From Romanomermis culicivorax (Eukaryota; Nematoda; Enoplea; Mermithida; Mermithidae): 64,000 nucleotides of DNA. Location: assembly GCA_963922205.1 (NCBI GenBank), contig CAWUHX010000237.1, positions 1 through 64,000 of the forward strand, given 5' to 3'. Below are positions 1 through 11,799 of the stretch, piece by piece (within the stretch, counting starts at the first letter, position 1; each line of letters begins with the position of its first letter). The position numbers and the translations under genes are program-made. Below the pieces are notes generated by a model, which was not told where the DNA came from, searched no databases, and saw only the letters and a program-made list of their open reading frames with translations.

Positions 1-189
1 CGTAATGTTTTCATACGTCAAAAGCCTATAGTTATAATTTACTAAAGCAAATAATATATAAATTTAATTAAATAATTTAAATATATATTGTTTAATTAAT
101 AATTTATAGTTTTCATTAAATAATTTAAATATATATTGTTTAATTGATAATTTTTAGTTTTCATTAATTAATTTAAATACGTATTTTAG

Positions 190-3100
190 GCATAACGACC
201 AACGCTAGCGAAAGTTTCAACAGAGTCCTAAAGAGCTGGAATTCTTGGCGAGAAATGCCCATCGACGTGGCCGTTCTCGCTTTCCACACTCTGTTTAATT
301 ATTACAACGTCGATTATGACCGCGCCAAATATGGACTTGGGGATTTCAAGCTAAACGACCACATTCCATTGAGGCCTGCCAACGAAATGCCGAAACGAGA
401 TATAATCGAACCCGGAAAAGTTTTACAATATTGTCGATTTGGCCAAGTATACGTACAACCGCAGAAGGAAGAGCCAAAATTAGATCACCGCGGAGATGCC
501 GATTCAAATTTCCGAATCGGTCAATTTTTGGTCGAAAATGGAAAGGTGGTCCACGGACACCCTTTCAAGAGTAATAATTCATAATGTAGTTTATGTTTTT
601 TTTAAATTAATTTGCAAATTTTTTTTTAGTGCTTCAACGTAACCGAAAACGGCCAGGTGTATCTAGTTCGATTCAACCCCACCAGCTGCGGTTGCGGCGA
701 CAAGGCATGCGCCCACTTGATTGCCGCTCGTTTGTCGTGCAATTTACCAGTTAACGTGAAGGCAACCAGAAACATCACAACTTTGCGACGTGCGGACAAA
801 CGAAAAATAAGTAAATCAAAGTTGGGACGCAAACGACCTCGCAAGGACGACTTTACGAACGTAAAGCCGAAAATTACGGATGTTGAATTTGACGACGAGG
901 ATGACGAGCCCGCAAACACACAAGTAGATACAGCTACTTGTTATAAGAACGTAGAAATCAGGCAGCCTGCTAACAAACAAGTAGAAACAGCTACTTGTGT
1001 TGACGACGTCAAAATTCAGAAGCCTGCGACAAAAGATTTGCATTTCGACACTCAAGTAGATACAGCTACTTGTGCCTACGATTCGCAAACTGATGCCGTT
1101 GAAAAAAATAACAGCGATTTTACAAATTGCCGCGGGCATTCAGAGGAAACAACAAATTGTGCCTACGATGCCGGTCGATTAAATGCGAAACATCTTGAGT
1201 AAGTGGTTAAAATATACTTGTTATCATTGAGGTTAAAAATCTAATTTACATATTATTCAATTCAGACGCATAGAAGAAGAATGCGAATCATTATTCGATA
1301 AGATCGGTAATGCGTCTCCGCCCAATTTCAACTCCCAGGCGACAGTTTTGGTGGAATCACAATCGCAAACCACCGTAGCTCTAAATACAAAAAGGTAAAC
1401 ATGTAACAAATAGGATCTGCACTAACATCTTTCAGTAAACTTACATATTCAGACCTATTTTAATCACATTACCATTTTCTATTTAAGAGAGACTACAATT
1501 ATAATTGATTCGCAAATTCCAACCTGCGATGAAATTGAAGACACGGATTTAATACCGGAAATGCGACAAAAACCACCAGTAATATTTAAGTTATTTTAGA
1601 ATTATTTTTTAGTTGAACTAATTTAATTTTTGCATTCAGATGGACTTATCAACGCTAATTACTAACAACCTCTCGAATTTAGAACCCGAAGAGGATGAGG
1701 AAATAATAGACCGCCTTAGCGATGTCGACGACGATGCTTTATTAAACGTATCATTAAAATCGAAAGATGCGAAGCCGACATTCTGCGAATGTCAAGTCGA
1801 TAAAACTGTCAATCGCATGCTTGAATGCGATGCCCAAGTCGCCGAAAATTGCCGAATGTGGTACCATCCCGACTGCGAAAATATTTCCATAGTTTATTTT
1901 TCGCTTAAAAATAATCGAAGAAAACCCGAAAACAAATTTTATTGGGAATGCGCGCACTGCTTCGTTATTCATTACTTCAGAAATTCGCCGACTGTTCAAA
2001 AATATCAACTTCAGAATACTTGTACAATCGATCCTGGCCTTACAACTTTCTATATTAAGGCAAAGTTTTGTCCAAAATTCTTGCGACAGGTAATTTAAAT
2101 GCTATATTACATAACATTCATGAATTAATTTCATACTTTACAGCTACCCATCGAATTGTCAATGTTAAAAAAATCCATGACATTGGCACTTGAACATCAA
2201 TTCGGGGAAGCTGCATTGGAGTGGGTGAATTACATACGCTACCAAAAGAATGCGGTACAAGAGAAAAATATAACCAAAGACGGCTCGGGCACAAAGATCG
2301 ATTTATACGGTGCCGCCGACGAGTTCTTCTTGAGCCATATCAACACCTTGTACACTCTACAACGCCGCAGCGAGTGTTCCGTAGCCAAATGCCCTATGCG
2401 GATTAACACCCAAGAAATAACCGGCTATGCACTGTAAGTCTTTTGTTAATTAATCTCTTTAAGTTTTGAGATACTTGTTAAAAGTTCTTTCTTTTTAAAA
2501 AGTGTTTGCATACCCAATTCGAAGTGGAAATATTGTTTTCCTACGTTTCTGAGTACGGCGGACATTTCTATGACGATTTTAAAAAATTTTAAATTTTTTT
2601 TAAAATTTTAAAAAATTTAAAAAAATTTTAAAATTTTTAAATTTTGATTTTAAAGTGTTCCCCTGACCCTGTTTAGTATGTGGAACAAGTTGGCAATCTT
2701 TTTTCGACATTTTTGAGTCTGAAATTTAGGTGATCCGTGAGAAAATAATCCGGGTTTTAGACATGCATGTCTAAAACCCGGATCACTCGGCCACGGATCA
2801 CTCAATTATTGAAGTGAAAAATTGTGTTCCGGGTTGGGGAAACATGTTTTCCTACGTTTCTGAGTACGGCGGACATTTCTATAACGAAATTAAAAAATTT
2901 TAAAATTTTTTAAAAAATTTTAAAAAATTTTAAAAAATTTTAAAATTTTTAAATTTTGATTTTAAAGTGTTCCCCTGACCCTGTTTAGTATGTCGAACTA
3001 GTTGGCAATCTTTTTTCGACATTTTTGAGTCTGAAATTTAGGTGATCCGTGAGAAAATAATCCGGGTTTTAGACATGCATGTCTAAAACCCGGATCACTC

Positions 3101-4555
3101 GGCCAGGGATCACTCAATTATTGAAGTGAAAAATTGTGTTCCGGGTTGGGGAAACATGTTTTCCTACGTTTCTGAGTACGGCGGACATTTCTATAACGAA
3201 ATTAAAAAATTTTAAAATTTTTTAAAAAATTTTAAAAAATTTTAAAAAATTTTAAAATTTTAAAATTTTGATTTTAAAGTGTTCCCCTGACCCTGTTTAG
3301 TATGTCGAACTAGTTGGCAATCTTTTTTCGACATTTTTGAGTCTGAAATTCAGGTGATCCGTGAGAAAATAATCCGGGTTTTAGACATGCATGTCTAAAA
3401 CCCGGATCACTCGGCCACGGATCACTCTATTATTGAAGTGAAAAATTGTGTTCTGGGTTGGGGAAACATGTTTTCCTACGTTTCTGAGTACGGCGGACAT
3501 TTCTATAACGAAATTAAAAAATTTTAAATTTTTTTAAAAAATTTTAAAAAATTTTAAAAAATTTTAAAATTTTAAAATTTTGATTTTAAAGTGTTCCCCT
3601 GACCCTGTTTAGTATGTCGAACTAGTTGGCAAACTTTTTTCGACATTTTTGAGTCGGAAATTCAGGTGATCCGTGAGAAAATAATCCGGGTTTTAGACAT
3701 GCATGTCTAAAACCCGGATCACTCGGCCACGGATCACTCAATTATTGAAGTGAAAAATTGTGTTCCGGGTTGGGGAAACATGTTTTCCTACGTTTCTGAG
3801 TACGCCGGACATTTCTATGACGATTTTAAAAAATTTTAAAATTTTTTTAAAAATTTAAAAAATTTAAAAAATTTTTGAAATTTTAAAATTTTGATTTTAA
3901 CGTGTTCCCCTAATCCAATTGAGTATGTGGAACAAGTTGGCAAACTATTTCCGATATTTTTGAGTCTGAAATTTAGGTGATCCGTACCAAGCCGTTATGG
4001 ATCACTCTGTTTTAAAGTGAAAAGTTACGTTTGAGGTTTGTGAAAATTGTTTTTCCCAATTGGACTTTACCGTTTATGTTATAGTACCATTAAAGATAAA
4101 ACGATCGAGAATTTGGCGAATAAACATCTTCGCAAACATAAGCAAATTTGTGGACAAAGACATGAGAACGGGTCGACAAAATGTCCGGGTATACGAACTT
4201 ATTTTGCGCCTACCTTTACGATGCAACAGCTACTCATGTTGCCACCAATTTATTTGTGCAACGCACCATTCAATGACGTTTTTGCATTGCCGACGAAGTT
4301 GACGTTTAATCGACGACGGTAAAAACAAACTGGAGTTGTGTTTTGTTTTTTTTCAACTCTACATTTTTCAGATATCATCTGTTGTCGGTTATTGTTTATA
4401 ACTCCAACCACTTCGCATGCATCGTCCTTCGACCGGGAACTTCATCAAAGGAATATTACCTTTGCGACGATTTGCAGGAAAAAATGGTACGAGTAGAAGA
4501 AGGTAGTGCAAACGGGCATGTTTTACAATATGCCTTGTATTTTCTAGATTGTTAA
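190..4555 (+). CDS. MULE-type transposase gene, 3' part (SWIM + PHD + USP-like protease), 8 exons, truncated by window edge
   Basis: Proposed exons are 190-545 (donor uncertain), 630-1198, 1266-1394, 1488-1578, 1640-2089, 2144-2433, 4085-4318 and 4372-4555; from exon 2 onward every junction is GT-AG and the phases agree. The first exon reads TTNASESFNRVLKSW, like the end of MULE transposase cores. Exon 2 has a SWIM zinc finger (CGCGDKACAH, CxCx4CxH). Exon 5 has a PHD-like Cys/His cluster (from CEC at about 1788 to YWECAHC) and then NTCTID, which resembles a ubiquitin-hydrolase Cys box. The last exon has SNHFACIV and YYLCDDL, matching the His and Asp boxes. From this I infer a cysteine protease fused to, or encoded with, the transposase. 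The DDE core would lie to the left of the window. Exons 2-3 also hold three copies of a QVDTATC-like repeat. For exon 1, a donor at 546 keeps the frame; the stronger-looking donor at 571 would not. The reading frame looks intact, so the element may be recent. Confidence 0.8.
2536..4060. repeat. Tandem repeat, ~312-bp unit, about 5 copies, inside an intron
   Basis: The landmark CCTACGTTTCTGAGTACG recurs at about 2540, 2851, 3163, 3475 and 3787, a spacing of 311-312 bp. Each unit holds an AAATTTT-rich stretch of ~70 bp, a conserved block (GTTCCCCTGACCCTGTTTAG) and a perfect palindrome. The last unit is diverged and lacks the palindrome. The array sits wholly between the donor at 2434 and the acceptor at 4083 of the transposase gene, and the flanking exons join in phase, so it is intronic. 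Confidence 0.93.
2748..2783. repeat. 36-bp perfect palindrome, repeated at 3060, 3372 and 3684
   Basis: The arms begin ATCCGGGTTTTAGACATG and are followed at once by their exact reverse complement, centred on TGCA. Copies lie at 2748-2783, 3060-3095, 3372-3407 and 3684-3719, one per 312-bp unit, and all are perfect. The arm sequence ATCCGGGTTTTAGAC also occurs unpaired four times at 9.2-9.4 kb. It could be a transposase-binding site or a cruciform-forming element; the role is inference. Confidence 0.9.
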
Positions 4556-5090
4556 ATATTGTTGTTGTTTTTAATGTTGTTTTGTTAATTTTTGTCTCTT
4601 TTTTTGTGTCTTATTTACCGGTTTTACCTCGTGCAATTTTTAAAATTTTATCTCACTTGTTATTGTTCGTTTAAGTTTTATCGCTTTATAAATTTTATCT
4701 CGTTTGTTACTGACTGTTCAAATTATATCGTTATTGTTCGTTTTAATTTTATCGCTTTATAAATTTTATCTCGTCATACTGTAAATAATTGTTAAATTGT
4801 TATTGTATTTTTGATTGTTTGTATAGTATTTCCGTATACATTTTTCCGTTTTTTTATTTTTTTTTCGTTTTTCTTTTTTTAAGTTTTTTTTTGTTTTTTT
4901 AAGTACCTGTTTTTATTTTTTTTATGGCTTTTTTCCTACTTTTTTTTGGTTTATCCTTTTTTTGTTTATTGGTTATTCTTTTTTTTTGTTGTTTTCTTTT
5001 GTTCTGTTACTGTACATAGTTGTTTGCTTAAATGTAAATAAAATTTGGTACATAATTGGTACATAACAGGAATCCAGTGATATTGACTGA
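4556..5090 (+). other. 3' untranslated/pyrimidine-rich tail of the transposase gene with a candidate poly(A) signal
   Basis: T-rich sequence follows the stop at 4555, with several short repeats of TTTATCTCGTTTGTTA type at 4640-4790. An AATAAA hexamer lies at 5037-5042 and a second AAATAAAAT copy near 5325. No gene is visible here. Confidence 0.5.
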
Positions 5091-8000
5091 AAAATAGATG
5101 ATCCGTAATGCATTAATTCTCTTCCAACCCGTAGTTTTTATGTTTCATACCAAAACACCGATATATAAAAAATTCCGAATTAATTTGGTATGAGTGGTCT
5201 AACGACAGATTAATAGAATTAAACTGTTGCTAGAGCACCCCTTTTATTTTTTGCCATTTGGGTTTTTTTATCTTTTTTGGTTTTTAGGCTATTCTTACTG
5301 TACATAGTCGTTTGTTTAAATGTAAATAAAATGTGGTAATTGAATCATAACAGGAATCCTGTGATTGATTGAAAAATAGATGATCCGTCTCTATTCGAAC
5401 TCGTTTTATGAGGTTTCTGACTACATGCATTATTTCTCTTCCAAACCGTAGTTTTTATGTTTCAAACAAAAACACCGATATATAAAAAAGTTCGAATCAG
5501 TTTTGTATGCGTGGTTTAACAGCAGATTAATAGAATTAAACTGTTGTTAGAGCACTCTTTTATATTTTTTTACATTTTTAATATGTTTGAATTATTGGAA
5601 AAATATTTTCCATTTGAATTACCATTTTATTAAAAAAAAACAAAAATAGAACAGGCTAAACATTATATCAATGATTTAACAACTGTTCTATCGTAACTAC
5701 AAAATAGCAGTTAAAGTATATATTTTCAACTTTTCTTATAAAACATAAAAGTGACGGGTTGCAAATGTATTCCAGCATTGACAACAGAATGTATCGATCT
5801 GGTGACTGCACTTGCCTACTTTTGATGTGGTTTTAGACACACGTTAAAAATTCGCACCAACCCGTCAATTTGATGTTCCTACAGTTTCCTCATGTTTATA
5901 TACATATGCCAATATTGGCTCTTAGGATTTGATTAACCAAAAAGGACTACATCGATGACTTAACGACTGTTCTATCGATGTTTACTTGTTCTACTATTCA
6001 AGTTTTACTTGATAGATTATGGAACTATGGAACCTTGAGGTTAGTCAATCCTTTTGCAGTTTAAGTTGCACATCCTCAAAACCCATTCATGGATGCTCAT
6101 AAAAAATATTTACATGGCGCCAGATCAAAATGTACTGATCTGGTAACTCCACTTGCATACTTTTGATGTGGTTTTAGACACACGTTAAATATTCGAATCA
6201 ACCCGTCAATTTGATGTTTCTACAGTTTCATCGAATTTATATATGTGTGCCAATATGGGCTCATTAGGATTTGAACAAACCAGAAAGGCAAAAACTTAAT
6301 TGATGATTAAACGACTGTTCTATCGAAATATATTTTATCGATTACGGCAATATCGAACCTTGAGGTTGTTCAATCCTTTTGCATTTTAAGTTTTTAATAG
6401 AACAGGCTTTTTAAGTTTCAAGTTAAACATAGACATATAGAAAGTATATACACGGATCCAGATCCGTAAACTTTTTTTTTCAAAATAAAAACAAATCCAA
6501 ATTCGTTTAAACGTTAAAAACACACGTTTAAAAATTCGCATCAACCCGTCAATTTGATGTTTCTACAGTTTCATCGAATTTATATATGTGTGCCAATATG
6601 GGCTCATTAGGATTTGAACAAACCAGAAAGGCAAAAACTTAATTGATGAATTAACAACTGTTCTATCGAAATTTATTTTATCGATTTCGGCAATACCGAA
6701 CCTTGAGGTTGTTCAATCCTTTTGCATTTTAAGTTAAACATAGACATATAGAAAGTATATACACGGATCCAGATCCGTAAACTTTTTTTTTCAAACCTAG
6801 GTGCAGTTTAACATAATACAAATTCAAATACATTTTCTCCTAAATTTTTTATACACAAATATATGTAAAGTCATGGAACCAATAACTAACCTGTTACTTT
6901 ACTTAATGCCCAGAAAAACTATGCCGACTCTTGATTGCATAATAAAGCACAATAAATGGCTAACGAATAAAAATACTTTACGTATTCACATATAACGATA
7001 CAGATCCGTACACAAAATTTAAATAAACCACTCCACGGATCCAGATTCGTAAAAAAATTTTCTGCCTAAACATATAAGGCTGGGTAAACATATATGGCTG
7101 GGAAAACATGGCTGGGTAAACATTTGGAATAAGTGATTAATGTTTGCTCAACTAGCATTATACACGGATCCAGATAAGTACACAAAATTGCAATAAAAAG
7201 AATACTAATACAATTTATTCTATGTAAAACCGGTTATACAGAATAAATACACATGCATTTATTCTCTGTCATCCCGTCGACGTGATGTTTCAATGCTTTT
7301 CTCTTCTTTATATACACCTGCAAATGTGGCTTCGTTATGTAATTGAACAACCGAATAATAATCCCGTAGGGATCCAATTTTAATCGAACTACAAAACAGG
7401 AAATGGCTTAACTACTGTTCTATCAGATGCTGAGTGGAGTCGGAAATTCACTTCACTGTTGTTCAATAGTTTTACTAAATTTTCTTTTTCAAAATATTTT
7501 TATTATTTATCCAAACCTGATCAAAAATAGTGATCCAGGTCCGTACACATAATTGCAATAAAAATAATCCTAATACACATGCATTTATTATAAAAAAGCC
7601 TACTAAACCAATAAAAACACTACTAATACACATGCATTTATTCTGTGTTATCCCGTAGACGTGATGTTTCAATGCTTTTTCTCTTCTTTATATACATTTG
7701 CAAAATTGACTTAGTTATGTAATTGAACCAACCGAATAATGATCCCGTCGGGATCTGAATCCCGTAGGGATCCGTGCAGAATGTGCCGTCATTACGGAAC
7801 AACATAACCACTGAATGGTTCAACAACTGCTCTATCAGATGTTGCATTTTGAAGAATCGTCAAATTTAGAACAACATCACTAAACGGTTGGTTCAATCGT
7901 TTTTTATTTTATTCAAAAACTGTTTTTTATTCTATTCGAATTCAAAATACAAAAAATTTACATTCGTCAAACATCGAAAATCTTTAACCCTAGGTGGAAA

Positions 8001-8640
8001 TTTGAAAAAAAATTTTGATGAAATATTGATCCACATCAAAATCTGTTTATGTGATGGATAGAAATCTGATTAAGTGATGTTAATTTACTCTTAACGACGG
8101 TAAAATACGAAAAATTTTACTCTAAGTGAAAATTTGAAAAAAAAAATTTTGATCCGGATCAAAAGTCGTGATCCGGATCAAAATATGATGATGTGAAGTT
8201 AATTTACTCATCACGACGTTAACATACCAAAAATTTTACTCTAGTAATTTGAAAACAAAAATTTTTAACCGTTGCTCAACTAACATTATACACGGATCCA
8301 GATCCGTACAAATAATTGCAATGAAAAAAATCCTAATAAACATGCATTTATTCTATATCATCCCGTCGACGTGATGTTTCAATGCTTTTCTCTTCTTTAT
8401 ATACACCTGCAAAAGAGACTTCTTCATGTAATTGAACCAACCGACTAAAGATCCGTATGGATCCAATTTCAATCCAATTACTAAGCGAGAGGTCAATATT
8501 AATGGCTTAACAACCGTTCTATCAGATGTTCAACATCTTATAGAAGTTGCTCGGGATGATTCACGGTTGTGGTTCAATCGTTTTACAATTTTCTTTTCTG
8601 AAAAATTTTACTCTAGGTTAATTTTCTAATTTTACTCTTT
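5090..8640. repeat. Array of diverged ~300-390-bp repeats with a shared core
   Basis: At least eight blocks share an order of short motifs: ACCCGT followed by GATGTTT or ATGTTTC, then a TATATA stretch, then a (T)TAACAACTGTTCTATCG-like segment, then TTGAGGTTGTTCAATCCTTTTGCATTTTAAG. Copies of the first motif lie near 5125, 5445, 5863, 6210, 6545, 7273, 7651 and 8360. Sub-families alternate: 5.1-5.6 kb, 5.7-6.8 kb and 7.2-8.6 kb are each more alike within than between. ACGGATCCAGATCCGTA motifs punctuate 6.45-8.3 kb. Short open frames here are not convincing genes. Confidence 0.75.
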
Positions 8641-9135
8641 ACTAATTCGATCGGTATCATTATGTGACGTTAATTTACTCATCACGACGGTAAAATACGA
8701 AAAATTTTACTCTAGGTGAAAATTTGAAAAAAAAAATTTTGATCCGGATCAAAATTTTGATCGGGATCAAATCTGATTATGTGACGTTAATTTACTCATC
8801 ACGACGTTTAAAATACGAAAAATTTTACTCTAGGTGAAAATTTGAAAAAAAAAATTTTGATCCGGATCAAAATTTTGATCGGGATCAAAATATGATGATG
8901 TGACGTTAATTTACTCATCACGACGTTAAAATACGAAAAATTTTACTCTAGGTGAAAATTTGAAAAAAAAAATTGATCTGGATCAAAAATATTGATCTGG
9001 ATTAAATTCTGATTATGTGACGTGAATATACTCATCACGACGAAAAAATTCGAAAAATTTTGATCTAGATCAAAAAATTTTGATCTGGATCAAAAATTTT
9101 TGATCCGGATCAAAAAAATCATGATCCGGATCAAA
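8030..9135. repeat. ~120-bp tandem repeats ending in GATCCGGATC hairpins
   Basis: Units carry GTTAATTTACTCATCACGAC, then TACGAAAAATTTTACTCTAG, then GAAAATTTGAAAAAAAAA, then one or two copies of TTTTGATCCGGATCAAAA, which is self-complementary. Clear copies lie at about 8655-8775, 8776-8897 and 8898-9010; weaker ones lie at 8030-8270, separated from the main run by a unit of the 350-bp family. Confidence 0.8.
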
Positions 9136-9164
9136 AATTCGGGTTCCCGATCAAAAATTAAATA

Positions 9165-9415
9165 CATACAAACCCGATCCGTGGGGGGTTGATCCGTGAC
9201 GAAAATCCGGGTTTTAGACGAATTTTCCACGGATCCGGATCACCGGACTGATCCGCCGTGATCCGTGATAATCCGGGTTTTAGACACCTAAAAACATGGT
9301 TTGGCGAGCCAAACCCCCGATCCGCCGATCCGCCGATCCGTGGTGATCCGGGTTTTAGACACCCGATCCGGATCCGGATCCGTGGACATGATCCGGGTTT
9401 TAGTACTACCCTTTT
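9165..9415. repeat. GATCCG-rich cluster with four ATCCGGGTTTTAGAC motifs
   Basis: The motif ATCCGGGTTTTAGAC (or a near match) occurs near 9206, 9270, 9345 and 9391, among overlapping GATCCG/CCGATCCG words. The same 15 bases form the arm of the palindrome at 2748-3719. This is a GC-rich island in an AT-rich region and could be the subterminal region of the transposon that begins to the left. Open frames on both strands through this segment are low-complexity artefacts of the repeat. Confidence 0.75.
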
Positions 9416-9948
9416 GTCGTGGATGGACATAGTCCATCCCCAGGTTGTGAAAATTAGAAGTCCACGCCATTCGCACCGATTTGCATAGACGAGATAGACG
9501 ACGTGCAAAAAAGGCCTGTGCATCTAGGTTTTGGGTCATTGTTTTGTTTATTTTATTTAAAAGAAGAAAATCGAAGCGGGATTGTTATTGATTTATATTT
9601 TTGTGGAGGCTAGTAAAACGGGATATACGCCTTCAAGTGTAATTTTTTTTAGAAAAATTGTTTTTTCTAGAATCCCCTTTTAAGCCAATGACTTTTGTAG
9701 CAACTCGTGGAATTTGACAATATGACTGGAGTCGTGTCTACAATTTGAAATTATAACTTTATCAAGACACGCTTGGAATATATTTTTCAGTCAAATACAT
9801 GCTTCTTGTACTTACTTAATCAGAAAACCTCCCAAAACAAACAGCATTCAAGCACAATTTGTTGTTGAACAATGCATTTTACTACCGAAAAAGCGAAAAT
9901 AACGAGGATAAATATAAAAAATTAATCAACCGAAACAGAAATAAACCA
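9416..9948. other. Non-coding stretch
   Basis: Nothing recognisable is seen between the GATCCG cluster and the first cysteine-rich gene. Confidence 0.4.
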
Positions 9949-10395
9949 CTATTTTTTAGCTAAAAGAACTATGTGATCAGCTGATTGGCTGGAATAACTG
10001 TATGCATTTCCATTTTGAGTCGCCACATCGTAGCACGTATAGGTGCCGTTTTTGCAATAGTAACCAGAGCCAGGGCAGTCAGCATTCTTGTCGCATCTTA
10101 CTGACAAATTGTTTTGAGTTTTGTAAGTATAAGGCAAATGAGCGTACCTGCAAATGTGCAAGAGTAAGACAAAAGTATAACTACAGCATAGAGTACGAAA
10201 TTTCTCACTCTGGTCCTTTATAGATGCAAGTGAATTGGGATGCATCACACACGTACTCCGAAGCGCAATCCAGGTCATACCGACACCAATGATCTTGGCT
10301 TTGATGATTGTCTTCATCTGGAGCTTTATCACGACACTGAGAACCTATGCATCTTTGGTGACCGCAACATTGGTAGTGGTATTGGCAAGTGTCCC
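9949..10395 (-). CDS. Small secreted cysteine-rich protein, paralogue 1 (first exon(s) not resolved)
   Basis: Two exons on the minus strand, 10395-10209 and 10147-9949, join in phase across a 61-bp GT-AG intron (GTGAGA...TTGCAG). The product shows three disulfide-type modules: CQYHYQCCGHQRC, then CRYDLDCASEYVCDASQFTC, then CDKNADCPGSGYYC...TC. The recurring spacing is roughly Cx5Cx6Cx6C. It ends in a cysteine-free tail and a TAG at 9951-9949. The 5' exon enters in phase 1, as in the two paralogues, which suggests a separate signal-peptide exon upstream. A candidate start is the ATG at 10625 (MAFTGL), but the connection is not proven. The function is unknown; by architecture I infer an extracellular disulfide-rich protein. 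The module resembles EB or Dickkopf-like cysteine motifs only loosely. Confidence 0.75.
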
Positions 10396-11197
10396 CTGGG
10401 ACGAGAAAAGACAACGTCTGTGATTTGGAGGATAGAGTTTTTCTTGAAATTAGAGAACACAATAATCCCGCATTGCTCGAGCATTATAATTGTTAAAAAG
10501 TCAGAGTCCCAATCGTGGATGAAATGTTGCCAAGTCATACAAAATACTAATGTATCACGAAATCTCAAAGTAAGCAGGCGAAATGTTCTCAGTTTTGATG
10601 CATCACTCAGCCCAGTAAAAGCCATATGACGCGTGTATCATATGAACGTTGTCACATAATCAGAGTACTTCAGGCTGCTTCAGAAACTGAAATTGGCCAT
10701 CTGCTAATTTCACTTCAGCTCAGGTTTTTCTCATCTGCGCTCATTAGAGCCTTGCATTACACCCATTAAGTTTCAGAACTTCATTTCAAAGTTTTGCTTG
10801 TTAAATGTTTCTCTTTTTAAAAGAGAATATTCCATATCTATATTTTAATGTAAACTCAACAACTTTTTCATTAACGGTATCCAGCATAATTTTTGGCATG
10901 ATTAGATGCTTCTCATCGGACTGTCTTGGTTGGCTTGTTGGAATTGGACATGCATACTATTTCTATGCCTTACAGCGCACGTGTTAATATTATGTGCTTC
11001 TTTAAGCTTAGATTTGGATGTTGGTCATACTCTCGACCCGCATTGGATCCTATTTTCTTCGAAATAGGATGATGAGGAAAACATCGAAAATGAAGTGCTT
11101 TTTATTACTAGTCTTATCAATCAGTCTGTGGATATAATAATTATAAATATTTTTTCCATGAAAAGTTCAATATTTTCATTATATAAGGGTGTGTTTT

Positions 11198-11788
11198 TCA
11201 AAGACCTTCGCCGATGATGGTGGGTGAACAAAGATGATGCAGAACAATATCATTAGCACACTTACGAGAAACACAATCCAATGAACGGGCGCTGCGGGTT
11301 TTTGAATGGTAGCAGGTAGAGTAGTCTTCATGGCAATAAAAACCGGAGGGACAGTCGTAATCGTATGTGCAAGTTACAGGTTTTTCAACGTTGTAAGGAA
11401 AATGAGCGTGCCTTAAAATTTTGGGTGCATTCTAATCACTATTCATCACAAGAGGAATGTCATAGAGAGGTGTTAGATCAGGAACAAAGAAAGTGCGTTA
11501 ACAAATGCAAAAGGAGAAGGATGAAATCTCCTTCTTCTGTAAGCAATTGATCTTGAGCTGAAACTTACTCTTCGCCGGAATAATAGCACGTATAATTCTT
11601 GCATGTATATTCCGATGGGCAATGAAAATTATAACTGCAGGTAACATCTTTGATGTGGCGCCCTTCACTAGCCGGAGCAGCCACGCACTGATGGTTTTCG
11701 CATTTCTGGTCGTGGCAACAATGGTAGTTATCTTTACACCAGCCTGAGGAGGAAAGTGCAACGAAATTAATGCTGATTAAAAAGATTC
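11198..11788 (-). CDS. Small secreted cysteine-rich protein, paralogue 2
   Basis: Minus-strand exons are 11788-11569 and 11411-11198 (or to a donor at 11266). The first encodes a hydrophobic stretch (GIFLISINFVALSSS) and then WCKDNYHCCHDQKCENHQC and CSYNFHCPSEYTCKNYTC. The second encodes HAHFPYNVEKP and CTYDYDCPSGFYC...TC. The order of modules, the phase-2 junction after the second module and the AHxPY motif all match paralogue 1. It enters in phase 1, so a short start exon is missing; I could not place it. Reading through gives a stop at 11200-11198; a strong donor (GTAAGT) at 11265 would instead add another exon. Secreted; role unknown. Confidence 0.72.
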
Positions 11789-11799
11789 CTGTAAAGTAC

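Noticed and set aside
2748..3719. CRISPR-like array reading of the regularly spaced palindromes
   Set aside because: Spacing is 312 bp, the intervening sequence is itself repeated rather than unique, and the genome is eukaryotic.
9158..9539. Open frames of 76-121 codons on both strands through the GATCCG cluster
   Set aside because: They are translations of a short-word repeat (RIRIRGH-type peptides) with no motif; the repeat itself explains the open frames.
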